DNA of 64,000 nucleotides from Artocarpus heterophyllus (taxonomy: Eukaryota; Streptophyta; Magnoliopsida; Rosales; Moraceae), in contig CM046345.1 of NCBI GenBank assembly GCA_025403435.1, positions 6,334,774 through 6,398,773 on the forward strand, written 5' to 3'. Each line of letters opens with the position of its first letter. The first letter of the stretch is position 1. This document shows, piece by piece, positions 49,395 through 59,097 of the stretch. The notes under the pieces are model-generated. The model saw only the letters and a list, made by a program, of their open reading frames with translations. It searched no databases and was not told where the DNA came from. Made by a program: the position numbers and the translations under genes.

Positions 49395-51370
49395 TGTGAG
49401 ACCCGTTCTTCTCCTAACGGGTATTGAGGTAATTAAATTAATTTTTAATGTATAAAAAAAATTGCTTCATTTAAATTTATTTTATAATATTTATTTTTAT
49501 CTATTTTTAAATTTTCTAAAATTCTCCTATATTTATTTAGTATGATTACTAAAAAGCCTTAGAACTTCTAATAAATCTCAAAAATGTCATATTGGCATTA
49601 TATGTGTTAAAGTCTTTAGATGAGACATAAGGATATCTTTTCCAACTACTCTTGACCCTCATTTTCTTTATTTCCTCCGTGACATGCTTCAACATGTCTC
49701 CTCTATAATTGTTTCTATCACTTCTCTTCAAAGACTTCATCTTTTCTTCCTTTCTCTTCCACGGTTCCCACACTCTTCTTCTCATTTCTTTGCTGAAGCA
49801 AAATACTTAGAGAACTTCTTCAAGGCAGCCATAAAAATCAGCCACCATCACCTCCATTTGAGCAAGAATTTCAGTCATACCGAAGTAAAGGAACCTGTTT
49901 TGAAGCCATTTCAAGCTTCCAACTAACCATAATCCGAGGTTAGAATCTTATGAACAAATTTAGTCTTTCATTTATAAATTTTCTTTTATACTAAAGGATT
50001 ATTCAAATTTGCGTTCTTAAACCTAAGTATATGTTTGTTGCTATTTTGGAGCATATGTATGAAGTCTAAGTGTATATGCGCCAGACAGAAAATTTATATT
50101 GTTAAACTTTATAATACCTCTATGGGCAGTGGTTATTTCTTGAAATTCTAAGATTAAATTAAAATAAATTTTATGAATGTAGTTGTATGTTGTGCTTTAG
50201 TTTTAATTGTCCTTATGCACGCCTTAGGATCAAGGGAGTATGAAGCTAACGTTAATTGATTCCAGGATTAAGAGACTGTTGATAAGCTTAAAAGGTAGGG
50301 ATTCTATTACTCATCTTTTGTGAGGTTTTTATAGAATTAAAATTGATTGTTTTGCCGCAATATATATATATATCTATGTTGAACTGATATTATATGTGTA
50401 TCACATATGAAACTATGACATGGACTCGTCTTGTATTGTACGGCGAGGAACATAATGAATTGACACATGTTATAAATTGAGAAGCATGGTTAAGAAAACT
50501 AACTCTATTGATAATGATTCAATATAGAGAAATTGTGAGACATGAAGAGGGCGACGGTTACGTCCTTGGGCATGAATACCCTAAAAGGTAAAATAGGGGG
50601 AAGGCGATGACGCTTCCTTGGGTTGAAAGTCCCAGAACACACTGTACAGGAATTGATTTGGTGAGGACTCGGGGCTTGATGTCCCCTCACCGGAATACCC
50701 TTGGAATGTTTATAGGGTGATCAAGTGCGCCCATTTGGGTTTCGATGAGTTGAGTGATACTCAATTTAACATGGATACCTAGGAACAATGATGATTGGTA
50801 ATATTTGTATAAATGTGTAATTATGACACTTGGTAATGATTAACTACGGTATCCATAAGATGTGATCATAATAAACCTCATAATCTGAAATATGATGTGA
50901 CTTACTAACCATGCAGATTTTAATGTGGTAATGATAAAAACCTAAAGGTGGGTAATGGCTTTCTCTACTGAGCATAGTGTCGCTCATTCCCTTATGTTTA
51001 TATCTTTTCAGGACTCACTAAGTGTGAGGTGGCTACGAGAAATATAGTTGAGGAAGCGATGTAACTATATTACATTGGGACTGCTCAATTGTAAAGAATG
51101 TTCTTCATGATAATGTAAGCATCAATTGTTACTTTCTGTGACTGTAATTATAATGTGTTGAGGGTTAAAATGATGATGACAACAGTTTATATTATTAAAT
51201 TTAAGGTGCTACATTAAAACTGTGGTTTATTTGTCGTTTATATTTTTATTTTTGAGTTGAGAGTTTTCATTTAAGTCCCGGGTAAATTTTAATTTTTAAG
51301 GTTTTACTTTTATTATTTATTTTTATTTTATCTCATTAAAAACTGTTAACCCCCATATAGGGGCGTTACA
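49395..51370 (+). repeat. 5' LTR of the LOG-carrying element
   Basis: 1976 bp, TGTGAGACCCGTTCTTCTCC to CCCATATAGGGGCGTTACA. Open frames inside (for example the 80-codon one at 49684) recur unchanged in the 3' LTR and are not recognised as genes. Confidence 0.96.
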
Positions 51371-51377
51371 GAATTTT

Positions 51378-51390
51378 TGGTATCAGAGCC
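51378..51390 (+). other. Primer binding site (initiator tRNA-Met type)
   Basis: TGGTATCAGAGCC, seven bases after the 5' LTR, complementary to the 3' end of plant initiator tRNA-Met. It sets the plus-strand orientation. Confidence 0.92.
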
Positions 51391-52858
51391 TAGGTTCGGT
51401 TAACCTAGGGAGTGTAGCACCACTTTAAAAAATATATTTTTGAGATGGTTTTGAAGCTGAATTTTCATTGTCATCATCAAAATGAACCTTCACATTGATT
51501 TATACAGTCTAGAAGGATGTAACATGGAAAGGCCATAGAATGAAAATACTTATGGTTATATGAGTACAATAATTATATAGAAGGAAAGTATTAATAGTTA
51601 TGAGGGAATGATAATTATATGGAATGAGTTTATAAGTAGAATGCTTATGAGAGATTCGTATAATATTAGGATCTATAAGCATATCTAATTCGTATAAACG
51701 ATGAGAAATTCGTGTAGATACGAGGATTTAAGAGCCTTTTGTCTCGTGAAAAACAATAAGAAATATGAGGCTTGATTTATTGATTTTAAAGTTTGGCATA
51801 GATATGCCAAATTTTTCGTAATTGATTCAAACCTAAGTAATGATTATGTGTGGATTCGATGGAGCACATAAGTGTCAATGTCTTTTCTTAAAAGTTCTAT
51901 ATATTTGAGGAATATGATATAAGTTGGGAATCATGGTATTGAATCTTGAGAGAGATAAATGTTAGACTTTTGGTCTGTTGAGACTGTGTAAAGTCTAGAA
52001 TGCATGAATCTCAAAATTGGAATATTTCGTTACGTACATTGTATTTAAGTGTATCAGTGAATCTTTTGGTTACCTAAGGTTTTGTTATATGAGGAAATTA
52101 TATATTGTATGAGTAGAATTGTGGGGATTATAGATGTTCTTAAGTAGTAACATCAAGTGTCTTTGTTCATTGATATGGTCTACGTTGAAAGACGTAAATC
52201 GTATTGATTTCAAGGTTAGTCGCATTCTAAACCCTTGGTAGTAATGATGATGAATCCATTGATAGATGTTGAGTATTAGGAATAACATATGGGTGTATGC
52301 ATTGTTCAATAAGGTTTTGATTAAAACAAAATTATTTGAGTTGCTGGAAGATTATGTTGTTATGAAATGATTTTAAATATCATTCAGGAAGATCCTTGTT
52401 GTCGTTAAATTAGATTTGTTGTTCATAGTTAACTTTATCTATAGTGGGCTTTAAATTGGGTTTAAGATTTATACAAATTGGTTTTCAATTTTATGTTTGT
52501 TATTTAACTCGTTCTAAATGTGTTAAGGCCCGAAACAACCTGACCATTTTCAACTAAGAACATTTGGGCCTAGTTTAAATCCTAAATCAGTTTGATTCAC
52601 ACTGTCTCTCCCACGTGGTCTCTATACGTGTCATATACAGTGGTTTAATTAATGTTTACAAATACGTTTACTGTGCATAGGAGCTTATTTCTCCGAGTTC
52701 ACTTTTTCTCTCTTAATTTGTTATTTTCTCTCTAAATCGCAAATCCTCTTCTTTTTCATTAAAAATTCTTCTTTTTCTCTAAAAGAAGAAGGAATTTTAG
52801 GATTCTGCAATTTACTATCTTAATTTTTCCTTTCTATTTACTCTTCTTTCATCTCATC
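51391..52858 (+). other. Long untranslated leader of the LOG-carrying element
   Basis: About 1.47 kb without a convincing ORF. The last part, with TTTCTCTCTAAATCG and T/C-rich sequence near 52690-52850, looks like a plant 5' UTR just before the first ORF and may be captured promoter/leader DNA. Confidence 0.5.
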
Positions 52859-53380
52859 ATGGACCCAAAGTACCAACACCTGAGAAAGTATTTCCCATCA
52901 CTCTCCCAAAAGATTCTCAGAAAGAAATACAAGGCTAGAATTACTCGGTTGTGGATTCTTATGCGTTTTGGTATCCCTTGTGATGTGAGAATGTTAATAG
53001 AGGGGAAAATCCGTCCGAGTGACTTTAGTCAAGATGTCGGTTTACCAGGAACAGGTACCAGTCGTAGTGCAATGAAAAGAAGAGCTCGTGCCATCGTGAT
53101 CACTTGTAACAAATGTGGAAGACAAAATTGTAACGGTAAATGTACTTCACCTGGTTATATGTCTACGAATAGAGAGGATAAAATAAGGTTTTGTAGGGAT
53201 GGACTTTCAAAGGAGAACTTGGATAGCATCCATCCTCCTCTCCACGGTCACCCTAGTGGATATGTTCAAGGAGCTATTTTTAAACTCTGGCCTAAATTTT
53301 ATACAGAAAGACAACGCCTCAGGAATATGGTATTTCTAGATCCTGTTTGCCAAGCCATAAGAAAACTGGATGGGGAATAA
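52859..53380 (+). CDS. 173-aa basic, Cys-rich protein, viral nucleic-acid-binding-protein-like core
   Basis: An intact ORF (ATG in CATCATGGACCC, stop TAA) inside the young retroelement. I do not recognise the whole protein. The N-terminal 60 residues are basic and helical-looking (KKYKARITRLWILMRFGI). Residues about 64-95 contain GTGTSRSAMKRRARAI, then C-x2-C-G-R (TCNKCGR) and C-x3-C (NCNGKC). A Gly/Ser-lead, an Arg-rich patch and closely spaced cysteines in this order resemble the nucleic-acid-binding Cys-rich proteins of some plant RNA viruses (carlavirus-like family, Viral_NABP), some of which are silencing suppressors. The C-terminal 75 residues (IHPPLHGHPSGYVQGAIFKL) match nothing I know. 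It is not a gag CCHC knuckle. The function is inferred only from the motif. Confidence 0.7.
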   Translation: MDPKYQHLRKYFPSLSQKILRKKYKARITRLWILMRFGIPCDVRMLIEGKIRPSDFSQDVGLPGTGTSRSAMKRRARAIVITCNKCGRQNCNGKCTSPGYMSTNREDKIRFCRDGLSKENLDSIHPPLHGHPSGYVQGAIFKLWPKFYTERQRLRNMVFLDPVCQAIRKLDGE

Positions 53381-54027
53381 GTCATCGCTCTATAAAGGTT
53401 ATTTAGTCTTTACTTATTTGAAGCAGTTTTAGCTGATGTTCAACAGTTTGTGTTTTTCTTTTACTCAGAATATTTGCTTTTGTGTTTGAAATAATTGTGA
53501 TTATTAGATTGATACAGTAAGTGTTAATATCTTATTTAATTTATGATTTTCTTAAATATATATATATATAATAAAATATATTATCTTATCAGACACGTTA
53601 CATACGGTACAGTAATATGTTTGAATTTTGAAAAGCTTATCCAGATATTTCAAGATTTGTGTCTCAAATTTCAAAAGTTCTACAGTATTTGTCGTTTATA
53701 TTAAATTTCTAAACTTGGTGTATATTTGTCAAAAAGTCTACAGTTGTATCAAGAGGGTCTTCTGTCAAATTGTTCTCAATTGTCAAAAGTTATACAATTA
53801 GAGTCTAATCTTTTTCAAAAAGTGAATCAGATTTTCTGTAAACTATCAATCACCTTATCTTACTTTCTTATCCGCACAAGATTTTGTTTAAATCTTTGGA
53901 TTACCTTTTCATTACCTACTCGTCTATCTCTTTAGCCCTTCTTGTATATTTCTCATCTTTAAAATCTCATGTAGAACCCGAAGTCTAAGTGGAGCAGACA
54001 TTAAGCAACCACTTCTATAAACCAAAT
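53381..54027 (+). other. Spacer between the two cargo ORFs
   Basis: AT-rich, no convincing ORF. Repeated AAAAGT.[CT]TACAGT.GT and TTCTCAATTGTCAAAAGTTA words occur near 53660-53800. It could hold a second promoter or an intron; no clear splice pair is asserted. Confidence 0.45.
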
Positions 54028-54585
54028 ATGTCTACCTCCCAGTCCACGAAGAAAATAAAGAATGTCTGTGTCTTTTGTGGTTCCAGCCTTGGAAAAGATA
54101 AAGCTTATTTAGAAGCTGCAAATCACTTAGGGCAAGTCCTAGCACACAAGAATATTAACATAATCTATGGGGGTGGTAGTATAAAAATGATGGAAAATAT
54201 GGCACTAGCAGCTAGGTCTAGCGACGCTACTGTTGTAAGAATTTGGCCTCATATTCCAGTTGAAGGAAACCTTTATAAGGAAGCCATAGGTAAGGGAGAA
54301 GGAGTCAGGAGTATCCCTAAAAATTTTAAAGACATAATCTATAATTCCGATGCTTTTATAGCATTACCTGGTGGTCTAGGTACTCTTGAGGAAATATTTG
54401 TAGTTGCTTGTGGGCAATTGTTGGGCTTTTATTCCAAACCTTTGGGACTGCTGAATGTAAATGGGTTTTATGACGGTCTTTTGAAATTTCTAGATTACGC
54501 TGTGGAAGAAAACATCACTACAGAATCGGAGAGACAAATCTTTGTTACTGCTTCAACAGCGGAGGAATTGATAGATAAAATGTAA
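54028..54585 (+). CDS. LOG-like cytokinin riboside monophosphate phosphoribohydrolase, carried by the retroelement
   Basis: 185 residues from the ATG at 54028 (an in-frame GTG lies 39 bases upstream but is not a plant start). The LOG family releases active cytokinin bases from nucleotide precursors in the cytosol and nucleus. It has the Rossmann-like start VCVFCGSSLGKDKAYLEAAN, IIYGGGSIKMM, DAFIALPGGLGTLEE (the LOG signature PGGxGTxxE, with its Glu) and PLGLLNVNGFYDGLLKFLD. Oddity: the other LOG motif, the Arg-Lys-x-Glu-Met stretch before the DAFIALPGG strand, is replaced by SIPKNFKDIIYNS and is about three residues shorter, so the catalytic Arg seems absent. Plant LOG genes have several introns; this copy has none, suggesting capture through mRNA or a different source. 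The frame is clean. Confidence 0.9.
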   Translation: MSTSQSTKKIKNVCVFCGSSLGKDKAYLEAANHLGQVLAHKNINIIYGGGSIKMMENMALAARSSDATVVRIWPHIPVEGNLYKEAIGKGEGVRSIPKNFKDIIYNSDAFIALPGGLGTLEEIFVVACGQLLGFYSKPLGLLNVNGFYDGLLKFLDYAVEENITTESERQIFVTASTAEELIDKM

Positions 54586-55619
54586 ATCATACATCCAGAA
54601 TCCGACACTGCAACATCCAAGCTTGAATAGGAAAGGGAAAGCCGGGAGCGGCCAATTGATTTGAATCTCCATCTGTAATCTTTTTGTTTTATCTTTGGCA
54701 TGTAGGCATGTGTGTCCGTATTTCGTGTGTTACGAATAACCGTTTGCCTTGTATTCTGTGTTTCTTGTGGTACGTCGTTGTTCAATCTTTTAGATTCATT
54801 GAGCCTAATGCCGGGATGGCTGGATACGGAGTACTTGATGCTCTCGAAACGCATCCTTCTTAAGGTCCGATCTTTTGTTTATCGATGTTTTTGTATCCTC
54901 TAAGCATGAATGATATGGATAGCTGGTATACGGAGTGCCTTGTACTCTCGAAACGTATCCGTATCATGTTTGTAATGTGTAATATTCTGTTAATATTATG
55001 TGGAAGTACCAGAGTCAGTTATGGGGATATTCCATATGAAATATGAGTATATTATTTGGGTTGAATATTTGTGTCATGAGGATAGCTGTTTAATGAAAAA
55101 TATGTCGGGTATGTTTGCAACTCTGAGATTCCGTTTAATATCTCTATGAGTAAGTTTAATGTATAGTTTTGAATAAAAGTGTTTGTGATATATGTTTTAT
55201 GATTATGTTTTAGTTTATTAGTTGAGGTATGAAATCAAATATATTTGACTTTTCCTTACTCAAAAAGGAAAAGGAACCTAAAGATGAAGTATATAAAATT
55301 TCTCTGGCAATCTCCTTAAATGTGATTGTAAATCACAGTCCATGGACAATGAAGGACTGGAATCATGGTATGGTCAATATGTATGCCTGATCAGATTCTT
55401 AGACTATTATACGGTGTTACAAGTTGAAACTTGTCAGAAATACTCTCATTGAGGGATTTAGGAGTAAGATTTATTATGCAAGTAAATAAGTGGAGATACG
55501 ATAACTTAACTTTGGAAGATAAACAACATTAACGGTTTAGACTCGGAATTGGAATCATAATGGAATTAAAATTTTTACTAGTATTGCTAGAATTGAAATT
55601 TCGAGGACGAAATTTCTTT
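54586..55619 (+). other. 3' part of the LOG-carrying element
   Basis: Non-coding DNA between the LOG stop and the polypurine tract. It contains the paired hairpin repeats at 54822 and 54925. Near 55560-55619 it becomes typical chromovirus 3' sequence (TTTCGAGGACGAAATTTC), which marks the junction with the parental retroelement backbone. Confidence 0.6.
54822..54960 (+). repeat. Two copies of a 35-36-base hairpin sequence
   Basis: 54822-54856 and 54925-54960 share GGATACGGAGT..., a variable loop, CTCTCGAAACG and [TC]ATCC. Each can fold as an outer stem (GGAT.ACG with CG.ATCC), an inner stem (GAGT.C with G.ACTC) and an unpaired UCGAAA on the 3' side. Changes between copies partly keep pairing (A-C becomes A-U in the outer stem). 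Confidence 0.6.
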
Positions 55620-55633
55620 AAGGGGGGTAGAGC
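55620..55633 (+). other. Polypurine tract of the LOG-carrying element
   Basis: AAGGGGGGTAGAGC immediately before the 3' LTR, preceded by GAGGACGAAATTTCTTT. Confidence 0.88.
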
Positions 55634-57609
55634 TGTGAGACCCGTTCTTCTCCTAACGGGTATTGAGGTAATTAAATTAATTTTTAATGTATAAAAAAAA
55701 TTGCTTCATTTAAATTTATTTTATAATATTTATTTTTATCTATTTTTAAATTTTCTAAAATTCTCCTATATTTATTTAGTATGATTACTAAAAAGCCTTA
55801 GAACTTCTAATAAATCTCAAAAATGTCATATTGGCATTATATGTGTTAAAGTCTTTAGATGAGACATAAGGATATCTTTTCCAACTACTCTTGACCCTCA
55901 TTTTCTTTATTTCCTCCGTGACATGCTTCAACATGTCTCCTCTATAATTGTTTCTATCACTTCTCTTCAAAGACTTCATCTTTTCTTCCTTTCTCTTCCA
56001 CGGTTCCCACACTCTTCTTCTCATTTCTTTGCTGAAGCAAAATACTTAGAGAACTTCTTCAAGGCAGCCATAAAAATCAGCCACCATCACCTCCATTTGA
56101 GCAAGAATTTCAGTCATACCGAAGTAAAGGAACCTGTTTTGAAGCCATTTCAAGCTTCCAACTAACCATAATCCGAGGTTAGAATCTTATGAACAAATTT
56201 AGTCTTTCATTTATAAATTTTCTTTTATACTAAAGGATTATTCAAATTTGCGTTCTTAAACCTAAGTATATGTTTGTTGCTATTTTGGAGCATATGTATG
56301 AAGTCTAAGTGTATATGCGCCAGACAGAAAATTTATATTGTTAAACTTTATAATACCTCTATGGGCAGTGGTTATTTCTTGAAATTCTAAGATTAAATTA
56401 AAATAAATTTTATGAATGTAGTTGTATGTTGTGCTTTAGTTTTAATTGTCCTTATGCACGCCTTAGGATCAAGGGAGTATGAAGCTAACGTTAATTGATT
56501 CCAGGATTAAGAGACTGTTGATAAGCTTAAAAGGTAGGGATTCTATTACTCATCTTTTGTGAGGTTTTTATAGAATTAAAATTGATTGTTTTGCCGCAAT
56601 ATATATATATATCTATGTTGAACTGATATTATATGTGTATCACATATGAAACTATGACATGGACTCGTCTTGTATTGTACGGCGAGGAACATAATGAATT
56701 GACACATGTTATAAATTGAGAAGCATGGTTAAGAAAACTAACTCTATTGATAATGATTCAATATAGAGAAATTGTGAGACATGAAGAGGGCGACGGTTAC
56801 GTCCTTGGGCATGAATACCCTAAAAGGTAAAATAGGGGGAAGGCGATGACGCTTCCTTGGGTTGAAAGTCCCAGAACACACTGTACAGGAATTGATTTGG
56901 TGAGGACTCGGGGCTTGATGTCCCCTCACCGGAATACCCTTGGAATGTTTATAGGGTGATCAAGTGCGCCCATTTGGGTTTCGATGAGTTGAGTGATACT
57001 CAATTTAACATGGATACCTAGGAACAATGATGATTGGTAATATTTGTATAAATGTGTAATTATGACACTTGGTAATGATTAACTACGGTATCCATAAGAT
57101 GTGATCATAATAAACCTCATAATCTGAAATATGATGTGACTTACTAACCATGCAGATTTTAATGTGGTAATGATAAAAACCTAAAGGTGGGTAATGGCTT
57201 TCTCTACTGAGCATAGTGTCGCTCATTCCCTTATGTTTATATCTTTTCAGGACTCACTAAGTGTGAGGTGGCTACGAGAAATATAGTTGAGGAAGCGATG
57301 TAACTATATTACATTGGGACTGCTCAATTGTAAAGAATGTTCTTCATGATAATGTAAGCATCAATTGTTACTTTCTGTGACTGTAATTATAATGTGTTGA
57401 GGGTTAAAATGATGATGACAACAGTTTATATTATTAAATTTAAGGTGCTACATTAAAACTGTGGTTTATTTGTCGTTTATATTTTTATTTTTGAGTTGAG
57501 AGTTTTCATTTAAGTCCCGGGTAAATTTTAATTTTTAAGGTTTTACTTTTATTATTTATTTTTATTTTATCTCATTAAAAACTGTTAACCCCCATATAGG
57601 GGCGTTACA
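55634..57609 (+). repeat. 3' LTR of the LOG-carrying element
   Basis: 1976 bp, apparently identical to 49395-51370 at a constant offset of 6239. Confidence 0.96.
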
Positions 57610-57614
57610 AAAAA

Positions 57615-58646
57615 TTAAATACATATATCACAAGACATTTATTCTTAAATTTTTGCTCATAAAATAAATTGCATTTACCTTAAGCAATAAATAAATACAA
57701 ACAAAGAACCATAATTTATGTACTAATTTTCATTATGTATATATTAAAATTATACATTCAAAAAATATAATTTAGCACATTATTGCACAAAATTAAATGT
57801 ACTAAATTATTTAACTTAATATTGCATGCATAATTTTAAATCAAAAATTATACATAATGAACACTATATGCACATAAATTTACAAAATTATATCCACACA
57901 ATTACTATATAATATTCATAACAAATACCAAAAATTATGAATATTCAAAATTATGAATTTTTCATAAATTATTCCATAATATGAAAATTCCATAAAAATA
58001 TTAAAATTGTGGATATATTATGAAAATTTCATAAAAATTATAAAAACTAAAAATTTTATGAAATTTTCCCCAAAAATATCATTCTATTAAATCTGGAAAA
58101 AATCAAAATTTTTTTTTAATTTTTGGGTGTTTTTTTTTTAATTTTCTGCATACTAAAAAAACTGCTTCGTTTGGAGAGCCCCCCCGGCGTAAACGACAAG
58201 TCATTTACTGAGAGGGCAGCCTGTCAATATATCAAACGACATGTCGTTTTGGTCATAAATGTACAAAACGACTTGTCGTTTTTTATCGTTGAAACGAGCC
58301 CTCAACGCCTGAAATGACATGTCATTTTTGGCTGACCCAAGCCAAACGACATGTCGTTTTTATCGTCTTCAACCTTGAATCCGGGTCTTCTTCACCCGAA
58401 CGACCCGGTTTCAACCCGGTTTTGACCCGTTTCAGACCCGGCTGTAATTCTACCATCCGGACACCCATTTTGACGTTTCAAATTGCAGAATTCATAGAAA
58501 TCTAATGTCTAAATGATTTCTAATCTTAGTTTCAATTAAGAAACGTTAAAAAACAAAACCCAAAAATCAAAAAATTTTAACCCGTGCGTAACATTACACA
58601 GTGCATATTTTCTAGTTTTTCATGCAAGGCAGAGGTCAAATTTACA
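57615..58646 (-). other. Copia leader, LTR-proximal part
   Basis: Very AT-rich to about 58150 (ATAAAATT/AATTTTAT words), then a GC-richer block with the palindrome cluster (58191-58359) and repeated ACCCGG/CCGGGT words (58380-58442). Confidence 0.7.
58191..58359. repeat. Cluster of five 16-bp palindromes in the copia leader
   Basis: AAACGACATGTCGTTT is perfect at 58234-58249 and 58344-58359. Variants are AAACGACTTGTCGTTT (58266-58281), AAATGACATGTCATTT (58312-58327, still a perfect palindrome) and AAACGACAAGTCATTT (58191-58206). The start-to-start spacings are 43, 32, 46 and 32 bases. Confidence 0.92.
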
Positions 58647-58658
58647 GCTCTGATGCCA
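58647..58658 (-). other. Copia primer binding site
   Basis: On the minus strand TGGCATCAGAGC, two bases from the 5' LTR (58661-59092), close to the initiator tRNA-Met complement TGGTATCAGAGC. Confidence 0.88.
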
Positions 58659-58660
58659 AA

Positions 58661-59092
58661 TGTAAAACATAAAACCAATTCAAAACATGCTATAAACTAT
58701 ATGCATATCAAGAATTGAAACGGTAAACGGAAGCATGAAAACATATTTACCTCCTGTCATTGTTGTCCAACGGTGTCCTGTGACTGCCTGCACTTGGGAT
58801 GCTTCCAAGTTCTCACAAAAAGCTCAATTGATGGTGTAAGATTCTTAATGGAATTTTTGAAACTTGGGGACTCAATTTTGTTTCACAAAAACTGTACGTG
58901 AAATTTTGTTTTTCTGGATTTCTCTCTTGTTTTTCTGCTGCAGAAAAATCCTTTCATCAAGGATTATTATACAACCATAAAAACAACAGTTACCAAGGCA
59001 TTTTAATGGACATAAATATGAGCCAATAATTGCAGCAAAATAAATTGGTTTCAATTCCTTATTGAAACCGTTAAAATTTTGCAACGGTTACA
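58661..59092 (-). repeat. Copia 5' LTR
   Basis: 432 bp, partner of 43424-43855. The AATCT duplication follows at 59093-59097. Confidence 0.95.
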
Positions 59093-59097
59093 AATCT

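Larger units (their letters stand above)
49395..57609 (+). mobile_element. Young non-autonomous LTR retrotransposon carrying a LOG-like gene
   Basis: An 8215-bp element inserted in the copia leader. Two 1976-bp LTRs (49395-51370, 55634-57609) start TGTGA and end TTACA. A perfect AAAAA target duplication flanks it (49390-49394, 57610-57614). By eye the LTRs are identical at a constant offset of 6239. A tRNA-Met-type primer site follows the 5' LTR; GAGGACGAAATTTCTTTAAG then GGGGG precedes the 3' LTR, a junction typical of Ty3/gypsy chromoviruses of the Tekay/Del kind. The 4263-bp interior has no gag, protease, RT, RNase H or integrase similarity. It holds two intact ORFs (52859-53380 and 54028-54585). 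It must be mobilised in trans. Confidence 0.93.
43424..59092 (-). mobile_element. Ty1/copia retrotransposon, complete but disabled, split by a nested LTR element
   Basis: Two 432-bp LTRs (43424-43855 and 58661-59092) start TGTAA and end TTACA. They are flanked by a perfect AATCT duplication (43419-43423 and 59093-59097). The minus-strand order is LTR, primer site, long leader, gag, protease, integrase, RT, RNase H, polypurine tract, LTR: the copia order, with integrase before RT. By eye the LTRs differ at about 16 of 432 sites (about 3.7%). The coding region is dead (see parts). An 8.2-kb foreign element (49395-57609) sits in the leader. Confidence 0.95.

Noticed and set aside
49684..49926. 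Gene in the long LTRs (80-codon frame repeated at 55923)
   Set aside because: It is simply present in both LTRs, has no domain, and is overlapped by an antisense frame of equal length.
53989..54027. Start of the LOG-like ORF at GTG (53989)
   Set aside because: Plant translation does not normally start at GTG; the ATG at 54028 precedes the first conserved LOG residues and is preferred.
54822..54960. Hammerhead ribozyme in the LOG-carrying element
   Set aside because: GAAAC is present but the CUGANGA core is not, and a proper three-way junction cannot be drawn.
43424..59092. A single giant copia element with 15.7 kb of its own sequence
   Set aside because: The inner 8.2 kb has its own LTRs, target duplication, primer site and opposite orientation, so it is a nested insertion.
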